A stretch of DNA of 35,190 nucleotides from an uncultured Lysobacter sp. GTDB lineage: Bacteria; Pseudomonadota; Gammaproteobacteria; Xanthomonadales; Xanthomonadaceae. The notes under the pieces were generated by a model. It was not told the DNA's origin, did not search any database, and worked only from the letters and a program-made list of their open reading frames with translations. Made by a program: the position numbers and the translations under genes. The DNA lies in contig CAMLID010000031.1 of the NCBI GenBank assembly GCA_946480055.1, positions 1-35,190 on the forward strand, written 5' to 3'. This document shows positions 1 to 7,310 of the stretch, one piece after another (the stretch's first letter is position 1; each line of letters opens with the position of its first letter).

Positions 1-741
1 CTGGGCGGCAACAACGCGATCATCGTCGACGCCAGCGCCGACCTGAAGCTGGCGATCCCGGCGATCGCGTTCGGCGCGGTCGGCACCGCCGGCCAGCGTT
101 GCACCACCACCCGCCGTTTGTTCGTGCACGAGTCCATCTTTGATGACGTGCTGGCCAAGCTGGTCGCTGCGTTCAAGCAGGTCGAGAAGAAGATCGGCGA
201 CCCGACCGACCCGGCCAACCTGATGGGCCCGCTCAACAGCCGCGATGCGGTGCAGGCGTATCTGGACGCGGTCGAGCAGGCCAAGGCCAGCGGCGGCAAG
301 GTCGAAACCGGCGGCGCCGCGATCGACCGCCCCGGCAACTTCGTCCTGCCGACCATCGTCACCGGCCTGAGCAACGACGCCGAGGTCGTGCAGACCGAAA
401 CCTTCGCGCCGATCCTGTACGCGATGAAGTTCAAGACACTCGACGAGGCCATCGCGCTGCAGAACGACGTGCCGCAGGGCCTGTCCTCGTCGATCTTCAC
501 CGCCAACCTCAAGGCCGCCGAGGCCTTCCTGTCGGCCGCGGGCTCGGATTGCGGCATCGCCAACGTCAACATCGGCACCTCCGGCGCCGAGATCGGCGGC
601 GCGTTCGGCGGCGAGAAGGAAACCGGCGGCGGCCGCGAGTCGGGTTCGGATGCGTGGCGCGCCTACATGCGCCGCCAGACCAACACCATCAACTACTCCG
701 ACGCATTGCCGCTGGCGCAGGGCATCAAGTTCGACCTCTGA
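1..741 (+). CDS. amaB: Aldehyde dehydrogenase, AmaB/ALDH7 type (3' part)
   Basis: The reading frame is open from base 1, so the 5' end lies outside the window; 246 residues of the C-terminal half are visible. The fragment opens at the LGGNN motif that follows the general-base glutamate. It carries the nucleophile in GQRCTT (Cys codon at 100-102), then ETFAPILY and NEIGG-like segments, and ends in [15 protein letters not shown] and QTNTINYS. This combination is characteristic of the alpha-aminoadipic/piperideine-6-carboxylate semialdehyde dehydrogenase branch (ALDH7, AmaB), which oxidises a lysine-catabolic semialdehyde with NAD+. The family call rests on remembered similarity to the Pseudomonas and animal proteins and is firm; the substrate in this organism is inferred. 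A perfect palindrome lies just downstream. Confidence 0.85.
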   Translation: MGGNNAIIVDASADLKLAIPAIAFGAVGTAGQRCTTTRRLFVHESIFDDVLAKLVAAFKQVEKKIGDPTDPANLMGPLNSRDAVQAYLDAVEQAKASGGKVETGGAAIDRPGNFVLPTIVTGLSNDAEVVQTETFAPILYAMKFKTLDEAIALQNDVPQGLSSSIFTANLKAAEAFLSAAGSDCGIANVNIGTSGAEIGGAFGGEKETGGGRESGSDAWRAYMRRQTNTINYSDALPLAQGIKFDL

Positions 742-788
742 GGTCGGTACCGTAACGAAGGCGGGGCCGCCACGGCGGAGTACACCAG

Positions 789-812
789 GCGGGTCCGCCA
801 AGGCGGACCCGC
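789..812. repeat. Perfect 11-bp inverted repeat (hairpin)
   Basis: The arms GCGGGTCCGCC (789-799) and GGCGGACCCGC (802-812) are exact reverse complements separated by AA. The element sits between the aldehyde dehydrogenase stop and the phosphoesterase start. No T-run follows on either strand, so it is not a classical intrinsic terminator. It could be a processing or stabilising hairpin or an operator. Confidence 0.6.
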
Positions 813-826
813 TGCGGGAGCACGGC

Positions 827-1564
827 ATGCGCATCGCGGTCGTTTCGGACATCCACGGCAACCTCGGCGCGCTGCGCGCGGTGCTGGCCGATATCGACGC
901 GCGCGCCTGCGACCTCACCGTCAACCTCGGCGACATCCTGTCCGGCCCGCTGCAGCCGGTGGAAACCGCCGACCTGCTGATCGGCCTGGGCCTGCCGACG
1001 ATCCGCGGCAACCACGAACGCCAACTGCTGGAGCCGCGCGCGGATATGGGCGCGTCCGACGCCCACGCGCGCGACCTGCTGCGTCCGGACCAACTGGACT
1101 GGATCGCCGCGCTGCCGGCGACGCTGGCCCTGAACGACGCGGTGTATCTCTGTCACGGCAGCCCGCGCGACGATCTCGAATACTTTCTGGAACAGCTCGA
1201 CGCCGGCGTGCCGCGCGCGGCCACCGCGGCCGAGGCCGCGGACAGGGCCGGCGATATCCGCCATGCCGTGATCCTGTGCGGCCACACCCACATCCCGCGC
1301 GCGACCCGCCTGGACGACGGCCGGCTGGTGGTGAATCCCGGCAGCGTCGGCCTGCAGGCCTATCACTCCGAGCATCCGAGCCCGCACGACATGGAGGTCG
1401 GCGATCCACGCGCCCGTTACGCGATCCTCGACGATGCCGGCGGGCGCTGGCGCGCCGAACTGCTCGCGGTCGACTACGACCACGAGGCCGCCGCCGCGCT
1501 CGCCCTGCGCAACGGCCGTGGCGACTGGGCCCGGGCCTTGCGCAGCGGCCGGGTCGGAAGCTAG
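827..1564 (+). CDS. Calcineurin-like metallophosphoesterase, YfcE/MJ0936 family
   Basis: A 245-residue cytosolic phosphoesterase. The five metal-binding blocks of the family appear in order: D-x-H in SDIHGN at residues 7-12, GD in LGDILSGP, GNHE in RGNHER, a histidine in CHGSP, and GHTH in CGHTHIPR, followed by NPGSVG. Together they build a two-metal site that hydrolyses phosphomono- or diesters. The ATG at 827 was chosen because MRIAVVSDIHGN is the usual N-terminus of the family; the frame stays open further upstream, but that stretch runs through the palindrome and the end of the previous gene. No signal peptide is present. The substrate cannot be read from sequence. Confidence 0.85.
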   Translation: MRIAVVSDIHGNLGALRAVLADIDARACDLTVNLGDILSGPLQPVETADLLIGLGLPTIRGNHERQLLEPRADMGASDAHARDLLRPDQLDWIAALPATLALNDAVYLCHGSPRDDLEYFLEQLDAGVPRAATAAEAADRAGDIRHAVILCGHTHIPRATRLDDGRLVVNPGSVGLQAYHSEHPSPHDMEVGDPRARYAILDDAGGRWRAELLAVDYDHEAAAALALRNGRGDWARALRSGRVGS

Positions 1565-1726
1565 CTCCGGACCTGCTCGCCCGGGGTCGGCCGCTCCGGC
1601 GCTGCCGACGCTCCGCCCCGGCTTTCACGGCGTTTTCCCGTATCGCAATGCGGGCGGCCAAGCCCGGCCCGACGCCCGGACCGCCGCGAGGCGCATTCGC
1701 GCTCGCCTCGCGAGCGCCGCATAGGC

Positions 1727-1732
1727 GATAAT
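1727..1732 (+). promoter_or_regulatory. Possible -10 element upstream of pyrD
   Basis: GATAAT lies about 35 bp before the preferred pyrD start (GTG 1767), at a distance that would give a short leader. A GC-rich hairpin (GCGCTCG / CGAGCGC) lies just upstream. No convincing -35 hexamer is visible, so this is a weak call. Confidence 0.3.
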
Positions 1733-1766
1733 GCTTTTTCGTTCTACAGCGGACGCCTGCGATCCC

Positions 1767-2822
1767 GTGTACAGCCTCGCCCGCCCCTTTCTCTTCGGAC
1801 TGGATGCCGAACGAGCGCATGGTCTTGGCCTCACGGCGCTGGAAACGGCTTATCGCACCGGCCTCAATCCGCTGCTGGGCTCCCGGCCCAAACCGTTCCC
1901 GACCAAGGTCTTCGGCCTGACCTTCCCGAACCCGGTCGGCCTGGCCGCCGGTCTGGACAAGAACGGCGCCCATATCGACGCCCTGCTGGCGCTGGGCTTC
2001 GGCTTCGTCGAGGTCGGCACGGTCACGCCGCGGCCGCAGTCCGGCAATCCCAAGCCGCGCATGTTCCGCCTGCCCGATCACGAAGCGGTGATCAACCGCC
2101 TGGGGTTCAACAACGAGGGCGTCGATGCCCTGGTCCGCAACGTCGAACGCGCACACCGTCGCAACGGCCTGCTCGGGATCAACATCGGCAAGAACAAGGA
2201 CACCCCGAACGAGTCGGCCGAGGACGATTACCTGCTGTGCCTGGAGCGGGTCTATCCCTTGGCCGACTACATCACGGTCAATATCTCCTCGCCCAACACC
2301 GCCGGCTTGCGCGAACTGCAGGAAGAACAATCCCTGCGCCGCCTGATCGGCACCCTGCGCGAGGCGCAGGAGAAATACGGCGCGCGGCACGGCAAGCGCG
2401 TGCCGATGCTGGTCAAGATCGCGCCAGACCTGTCCGACCACGACATCGAAGCCGCTGCGCGCGTGCTCAGAGAACTGCAGGTCGACGGCGTGATCGCGAC
2501 CAACACCACCGTCTCGCGGATCGCCATCGAAGGCGCTACGCACGCCGGCGAAGTGGGCGGCCTGTCCGGGCGTCCGCTGATGGGCCAGTCGACCACGGTG
2601 CTGCGCATGCTGCGCACCCGGCTGCCCGAATCGATCCCGATGATCGGCGTCGGCGGCATCCTGTCCGGCGCCGATGCGGTCACCAAGATGGCCGCGGGCG
2701 CGGCCCTGGTGCAGTGCTACACCGGGCTGGTCTATCGCGGACCCGCGCTGGTGAACGAATGCGTGGAGGCGATGCGTCGCCGCAAGGAAGCGCCGAGCCG
2801 CGGTAACGTGCCGCCGGTATGA
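1767..2822 (+). CDS. pyrD: Dihydroorotate dehydrogenase (quinone), class 2
   Basis: A 351-residue FMN enzyme of pyrimidine synthesis that oxidises dihydroorotate to orotate and passes electrons to the membrane quinone pool. Visible motifs are the N-terminal amphipathic segment ending [11 protein letters not shown] (membrane/quinone-binding part of class 2), [58 protein letters not shown] and GVGGI. The start is GTG 1767, not the in-frame ATG at 1731. From the GTG the protein begins with YSLARPFLF like its relatives, and the catalytic serine in NISSPN falls at residue 175, the same number as in Escherichia coli PyrD. Its stop overlaps the murB start (ATGA at 2819). Confidence 0.96.
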   Translation: MYSLARPFLFGLDAERAHGLGLTALETAYRTGLNPLLGSRPKPFPTKVFGLTFPNPVGLAAGLDKNGAHIDALLALGFGFVEVGTVTPRPQSGNPKPRMFRLPDHEAVINRLGFNNEGVDALVRNVERAHRRNGLLGINIGKNKDTPNESAEDDYLLCLERVYPLADYITVNISSPNTAGLRELQEEQSLRRLIGTLREAQEKYGARHGKRVPMLVKIAPDLSDHDIEAAARVLRELQVDGVIATNTTVSRIAIEGATHAGEVGGLSGRPLMGQSTTVLRMLRTRLPESIPMIGVGGILSGADAVTKMAAGAALVQCYTGLVYRGPALVNECVEAMRRRKEAPSRGNVPPV

Positions 2823-3865
2823 GCGACGCCGTCCGCCTCCTGCGCGAGGCCGCGTTGACCCGACGCAACACCTTCGGCGTGGCCGCGACCGCGCCCGTGC
2901 TGGCCGAAGTCGCCGACGCCGCGCGCCTGGACGAAGCCCTGCGCCTGCCGGAGCTGCGCGACGGCATCGCCCTGGTGCTCGGCGGCGGCAGCAACCTGCT
3001 GTTCGCCGGCGATCCCGAGGGCGCGGTGCTGGCCCTGACCGGCAGCCGCGTGCAGGTGCTGGGCGACGCGCCCGATCGCGACGGCGCGATCCTGCGCGCC
3101 GACGCCGGCGTGCCCTGGCACGGCTTCGTGATGCACACCCTGGACGCCGGTTACGCCGGCCTGGAAAACCTGGCCCTGATCCCGGGCACGGTCGGCGCCG
3201 CGCCGATCCAGAACATCGGCGCCTACGGCGTGGAAGTGCGCGACTTCGTGCACGCGGTCGAAGCTTACGAGCCGGCGACCGCGACCCTGCACCGCTTCGA
3301 CCGCGACGCCTGCCGCTTCGCCTACCGCGACAGCCTGTTCAAGCACGCGCCCGATCGCTATCTGGTGACCGCGGTCGAGTTCGCCCTGCCGCGCACGCCC
3401 ACGCTACGCCTGGACTACGCCGGCCTGGGCGAGGAACTCGCGGCGATGGGCGTGGACGCGCCGACCCCGCGCACGGTCGCCGACGCGGTGATCGCGATCC
3501 GCCGCCGCAAGCTGCCCGACCCCGCCGTGCTCGGCAACGCCGGCAGCTTCTTCAAGAATCCGATCGTCCCGCGCGCGCAAGCCGAAGCGCTGCTGGCCGA
3601 ACACTCCGCGCTGCCGGTGTTCCGCGGCGCCGACGACGACAGCCGCAAGCTCTCGGCCGGCTGGCTGATCGACGCCTGCGGCTGGAAGGGCCACCGCGAC
3701 GGCGACGCCGGCGTCGCCGCCTCGCATGCGCTGGTGCTGGTCAACCACGGCCAGGCCAGCGGCGCGCAGTTGCTCGATCTGGCCCGCCGCATCGCCGATT
3801 CCGTGCAGGTCCGTTTCGGCGTCGCCATCGAACCCGAGCCGCGCCTGATCGGCGCACGCTGGTGA
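2819..3865 (+). CDS. murB: UDP-N-acetylenolpyruvoylglucosamine reductase, type I
   Basis: A 348-residue cytosolic flavoenzyme that uses NADPH to reduce UDP-GlcNAc-enolpyruvate to UDP-MurNAc, the second committed step of peptidoglycan synthesis. FAD-binding motifs are GGGSNLLF near residue 58 and [17 protein letters not shown]. The type I signature YRDSLFKH is present. The proton-donating serine lies in [10 protein letters not shown] (Ser243) and the catalytic glutamate in EPEPRLIG (Glu340); [12 protein letters not shown] is also conserved. The ATG overlaps the pyrD stop by four bases and the stop overlaps the next GTG by four, so the three genes are probably translationally coupled. Confidence 0.96.
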   Translation: MSDAVRLLREAALTRRNTFGVAATAPVLAEVADAARLDEALRLPELRDGIALVLGGGSNLLFAGDPEGAVLALTGSRVQVLGDAPDRDGAILRADAGVPWHGFVMHTLDAGYAGLENLALIPGTVGAAPIQNIGAYGVEVRDFVHAVEAYEPATATLHRFDRDACRFAYRDSLFKHAPDRYLVTAVEFALPRTPTLRLDYAGLGEELAAMGVDAPTPRTVADAVIAIRRRKLPDPAVLGNAGSFFKNPIVPRAQAEALLAEHSALPVFRGADDDSRKLSAGWLIDACGWKGHRDGDAGVAASHALVLVNHGQASGAQLLDLARRIADSVQVRFGVAIEPEPRLIGARW

Positions 3866-4773
3866 GCGCGCCGCTCTCGCAACCGATGCGCGCGGCAGCG
3901 TACATGCTCGCCAGCACCTTGTGCTTCGGCTGCATGGCGATCGTGATCCGGCTCGCCTCGGCTTCGCTGCACACCTTCGAGATCGCGTTCTTCCGCAACT
4001 TCTTCGGCCTGCTCGCAGTGCTGCCGCTGCTGATCGGCGCCAACCGCGCCGCGCTGCGCACCAAGCAGCTGCCGCGCTACTTCATCCGCTGCGCGATCGG
4101 CATCTGCTCGATGCTGGCCGGGTTCTGGGCGATCGGCCACCTGCCGCTGGCGCAGGCGATCTCGCTGTCGTACTCGACGCCCTTGTTCGTGACCATCGCC
4201 GCGGTGATGTTCCTGGGCGAACAAGTGCGCGCGCGGCGCTGGGCCGCGGTCGCGCTGGGCTTCGTCGGCGTACTGGTGATCGTGCGTCCGGGCTCGTCGG
4301 ACTTCAGCGCCGGCACCCTGATCGCGCTGCTGGCGGCGGTGCTCAGCGGCGTGGTCGCGATCCAGATCAAGCAACTGTCGCGGGTCGACTCGGCCAACAC
4401 CATCGTGCTCTACACCTATCTGTTCTGGGTGCCGATGTCGCTGTTGCCGGCGCTGTTCGTCTGGCAATGGCCGCAGGGCATCGTCTGGGTGTGGGCGATC
4501 GCCGCCGGCATCCTCGGCACCGGCGGCCAGGTGCTGTGGACGCATGCGCTCAAGCTCGGCGAAGTCTCGGCCCTGACCCCGATCAGCTTCATGCAGCTGC
4601 CGCTGGTCGCCGTCGCCGGCTGGCTGTGGTTCGGCGAATCGATCGACCGCTGGACGGTGATCGGCGCCGCCATCATCCTGGCCTCCAACGCCTACATCGC
4701 CCACCGCGAGGCGGTGCTGGCCCGGCGCGCGGCCTCGAACGCGGCCAGCGAAGCGGCCGCACCGGGCGAGTAA
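3862..4773 (+). CDS. DMT-superfamily transporter, EamA type
   Basis: A 303-residue integral membrane protein with about ten hydrophobic helices arranged as two EamA halves, as in RhaT/YdcZ-like drug/metabolite transporters. The first helix starts at about residue 10 (AAYMLASTLCFGCMAIV). The first half ends in the helix containing VALGFVGVLVIVRPG, and the second half carries the corresponding GAAIILASNAYIAHR. The C-terminus is a short charged and alanine-rich tail. It begins with GTG at 3862, overlapping the murB stop (GTGA), and has no separate promoter. The substrate is unknown. A metabolite exporter is the family norm, and co-transcription with pyrimidine and peptidoglycan genes does not settle it. 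Confidence 0.85.
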   Translation: MSAPLSQPMRAAAYMLASTLCFGCMAIVIRLASASLHTFEIAFFRNFFGLLAVLPLLIGANRAALRTKQLPRYFIRCAIGICSMLAGFWAIGHLPLAQAISLSYSTPLFVTIAAVMFLGEQVRARRWAAVALGFVGVLVIVRPGSSDFSAGTLIALLAAVLSGVVAIQIKQLSRVDSANTIVLYTYLFWVPMSLLPALFVWQWPQGIVWVWAIAAGILGTGGQVLWTHALKLGEVSALTPISFMQLPLVAVAGWLWFGESIDRWTVIGAAIILASNAYIAHREAVLARRAASNAASEAAAPGE

Positions 4774-4781
4774 GGCCGATC

Positions 4782-4804
4782 CGCCGCAGCGCCATGCTGC
4801 GGCG
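4782..4804 (+). terminator. Candidate hairpin after the pyrD-murB-transporter operon
   Basis: CGCCGCAGC pairs with GCTGCGGCG (9 bp) around a five-base loop, 8 bp after the transporter stop. No U-tract follows, so it may be a Rho-assisted or stabilising hairpin rather than an intrinsic terminator. Confidence 0.35.
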
Positions 4805-5055
4805 CACGAACCGGAGCGGCGCCAAGCCCGGTTCCGTGACCGGATTCCGGGGATAAACGGACACGCAGGGCTGCGTTTGCGGCCAATCGGCGGCATGCGC
4901 GCGATACGCGTTGACGCTGCCGCGCCGGCGGCGATATCCAGACGCAGCAGTATGGACAGGGGGCTGCCGCGGCTGCGCCGGACCGAGGGGACCGGAATCG
5001 TGCCGCGTTGCGCGGGCATCGCCCGCACTCATCGCATGCAAAGGAGAGCAAGGCC

Positions 5056-6459
5056 ATGGCCTACACCCGATACGCCGCCGTCGTTCTGCTGGGAGGCGCG
5101 TGCGCGCTGGCCAGCCCGCCGCTGTTGGCCGAGGAAGGCGACTACGGTTTCTTCCAGACCCTGCGCAACCTGGTCTCGCCGCCGCGCGCCAACAACCCGG
5201 TGCAACCGGCGCAGCGCCAGGGCCGGTACCCGCTGCTGAGCCGCGATGCGGCCAAAGCCGACGGCTTCAGCCCGGGCGCCTACTACCAGTGGCAGACCGT
5301 GCAACTGCCGGCCGAAACCGGCGCGGTCTGCGGCGACGGCTCGCCGTACAAGATCTTCGTCAATCGCGTGCCCGACAACACCAACACCATCATCTACATG
5401 GAAGGCGGCGGCGCCTGCTGGGACTACGCCAGTTGCTCGGGCCAGAGCGGCATCCGCGGCGCGCGCAATCCGCACGGCATTCCCGACGACTACATGCGCT
5501 TGCTCAATCCCGGCGCCAGCCTGGTGAGCCCGTTCGTAACCCGCGTCAGCCCGTTCGACGGGGTCAAGACCCAGAACTGGAACATGGTCTACGTGCCCTA
5601 CTGCACCGGCGACATCTACGGCGGCGACAAGGTCGCGGTCTACGACGATCCCAGCAACCAGGCCCCGCCCTTGGTCTGGCATCACAACGGTCTGCGCAAT
5701 TCGCGCGCGGTGGTGGCCTGGCTCAAGGACAATCTGCCGCGGCCCGTGCAGATGCTCAGCACCGGCTGCAGCGCCGGCGGCGCCGGCAGCCTGATCAACT
5801 ACGATCCGCTGCGCCGCGATCTAGCCCCCACCCGCAGCTTCCTGATCGACGATTCCGGCCCGATCTTCCCGACCCCGCGCAACGGCGATCCGTCGCAGTA
5901 CCCGTCGCAACCGCTGATGGCGCATATCCGCGGCGCCTGGGGCCTGGACGCGCCGAACGGCCCGCTCGCGTATTTGGCCAGCGGCCTGCCGCAGTTGGAT
6001 CTCAACGAACTGGGTTCGCTGTATCCGGCGCTCGCCAACAAGCACGTCGGCGACCGTCTCGGCGCGACCCATTTCTGGCAGGACCTCAACTATTCCTCGT
6101 ACTCCTACGAGCGCTTCCACCCCGATATCCAGGCGGCGCCGACCCAGGCCGCAAAGGAAGCGCTGATCCACGCCAAGTGGGGCGCCGATACCCAGCGCCT
6201 GTCCGCGCGTCTGAACACCCTGGACAACTTCGGCGGCTACTTCCCGCAGTACCGCGCGCTCAACGAAAGCCACTGCACCACCATCGTCGATTTCAAGAAC
6301 GGCGACGTGCAGGCGCAGAACCTGCAGCTGAAGCAGTTCATCGACAGCGTGATGGACGGCAACGGCAAGGTGCTGGACGCGGCAGAGGCCAACGACCAGA
6401 CCGACCGCGCCAAGCCGTTCAACCTGTTGTACTGGCTGGTCGACCAGCTGCTGGGCTGA
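5056..6459 (+). CDS. Secreted Notum/pectinacetylesterase-family hydrolase
   Basis: A 467-residue protein starting at ATG 5056, 10 bp after an AAGGAGA ribosome-binding site. The first ~25 residues form a Sec signal peptide (VVLLGGACALASPPLLA before EEGDYG). The mature part is an alpha/beta hydrolase of the pectinacetylesterase/Notum family. It has an oxyanion-type glycine-rich turn EGGGACWD (from residue 116), VYVPYCTGDIYGG, and the nucleophile elbow GCSAGG with Ser239; the LIDDSGP and ALNESHCTT segments are candidates for the Asp and His of the triad. Family members remove acetyl or acyl groups from pectin, glycans or lipids. The actual substrate here is unknown. It is followed after 12 bp by a membrane-anchored helical protein that may be a partner. 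Confidence 0.8.
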   Translation: MAYTRYAAVVLLGGACALASPPLLAEEGDYGFFQTLRNLVSPPRANNPVQPAQRQGRYPLLSRDAAKADGFSPGAYYQWQTVQLPAETGAVCGDGSPYKIFVNRVPDNTNTIIYMEGGGACWDYASCSGQSGIRGARNPHGIPDDYMRLLNPGASLVSPFVTRVSPFDGVKTQNWNMVYVPYCTGDIYGGDKVAVYDDPSNQAPPLVWHHNGLRNSRAVVAWLKDNLPRPVQMLSTGCSAGGAGSLINYDPLRRDLAPTRSFLIDDSGPIFPTPRNGDPSQYPSQPLMAHIRGAWGLDAPNGPLAYLASGLPQLDLNELGSLYPALANKHVGDRLGATHFWQDLNYSSYSYERFHPDIQAAPTQAAKEALIHAKWGADTQRLSARLNTLDNFGGYFPQYRALNESHCTTIVDFKNGDVQAQNLQLKQFIDSVMDGNGKVLDAAEANDQTDRAKPFNLLYWLVDQLLG

Positions 6460-6471
6460 GGTACGCGCTCC

Positions 6472-7077
6472 GTGACGCGCACCAAGCTGTTGCTGGTCGC
6501 TCTGGCCATCGTGGCCCTGGCCGCGGCGGCGCTGGTCGGACGCTCGCGCGAATCGCGCGCGAGCGTTCCGGCCACCGGCGCGCAAGCGAGCGCGGCGGAG
6601 GCGACGCAGGCAGCGCTGATCCGCACCCCGCAGGCGCGCGCCTATCGCGATCGGCAAGGGTTCCGGGACGATGCCAAACGCTACTTCCGCGACGCCGCGG
6701 CGCTGAGCGCGGCCGAACGAGCGCGTCAGGCGCAGATGGTCGAACGCGGCATCGACGGTTACGAGCGCGCCGGAGAACTGTCGGCGGGCGAAACCATGCT
6801 GCTGCGCGTGGCCCTGATCCAGGCCACCGTGCCGGAGCAGGCCGAACAGATGCGTCAGGTCGAGGCGCTGGCCACGCAGTACCGCGCCCAAGCCGAGCGC
6901 CGCAACGCGCAATACCTGGCCCAGCAACGCAACGATCCGCGCTTCCAGTCCTACAAGCAGCGCGAGGCCGCGGTGGTCGCCGAAGTGATGGCGCTGCGAC
7001 GGATTCCGGGCGGGCTGAGCCGCGACGAATACCTGCGCCAGCGTCTGCAGGTCGAGCGCGAACGCGCGTATCGCTGA
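6472..7077 (+). CDS. Membrane-anchored helical periplasmic protein, possible foldase
   Basis: A 201-residue protein of no recognised family, starting at GTG 6472 just 12 bp after the esterase stop. Residues about 5-22 (LLLVALAIVALAAAALVG) are one uncleaved membrane anchor. A short Ala/Ser-rich linker follows, then about 150 charged, almost wholly helical residues rich in Arg, Gln, Glu and Ala, with no cysteine. Topology and position behind a secreted hydrolase gene resemble lipase-specific foldases (Lif), which are anchored by one helix and wrap their esterase in the periplasm. The usual Lif motif RxxFDY is not visible and the protein is shorter than Lif (~340 residues). The foldase idea is inference only. 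Confidence 0.6.
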   Translation: MTRTKLLLVALAIVALAAAALVGRSRESRASVPATGAQASAAEATQAALIRTPQARAYRDRQGFRDDAKRYFRDAAALSAAERARQAQMVERGIDGYERAGELSAGETMLLRVALIQATVPEQAEQMRQVEALATQYRAQAERRNAQYLAQQRNDPRFQSYKQREAAVVAEVMALRRIPGGLSRDEYLRQRLQVERERAYR

Positions 7078-7256
7078 GCGCCGGCGTGCGCAGAGCAGGA
7101 TCCACCCCGCGACCCCGCAGGATGCGGTAAGCCGAAGGCGCGCCGCATCGCACGGAGCGAGGACGCGGCCACGCAACGATGCGGTTTTCACCGCATTCTG
7201 CGAATCCGCTTCCCTCTGGAAGATCCGCTCGCGCTGCCGAGCCTACCCTCCAGCGC

Positions 7257-7283
7257 AAAAAAACGGCGCCCGAGGGCGCCGTT
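7257..7283 (-). terminator. Intrinsic terminator of the autotransporter gene
   Basis: AACGGCGCCC (7262-7271) and GGGCGCCGTT (7274-7283) form a perfect 10-bp stem. Read on the minus strand it is followed by a run of seven T (7263-7257). It lies 27 bp after the adhesin stop and is a textbook rho-independent terminator. Confidence 0.9.
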
Positions 7284-7310
7284 CACGTGTCGCAGTTTCC
7301 CAGGGAAGTC

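Noticed and set aside
1731..1766. ATG at 1731 as pyrD start
   Set aside because: It coincides with a likely -10 element and adds 12 residues unlike the family; the GTG at 1767 places the catalytic serine at 175 as in E. coli.
4911..7130. 739-codon plus-strand frame overlapping the esterase and its neighbour
   Set aside because: Arg/Gln-rich out-of-frame translation; the esterase frame has signal peptide, GCSAGG motif and ribosome-binding site.
7178..7197. Hairpin GATGCGG / CCGCATT as terminator of the helical-protein gene
   Set aside because: The stem is only about six pairs, no T-run follows, and it lies 100 bp after the stop.
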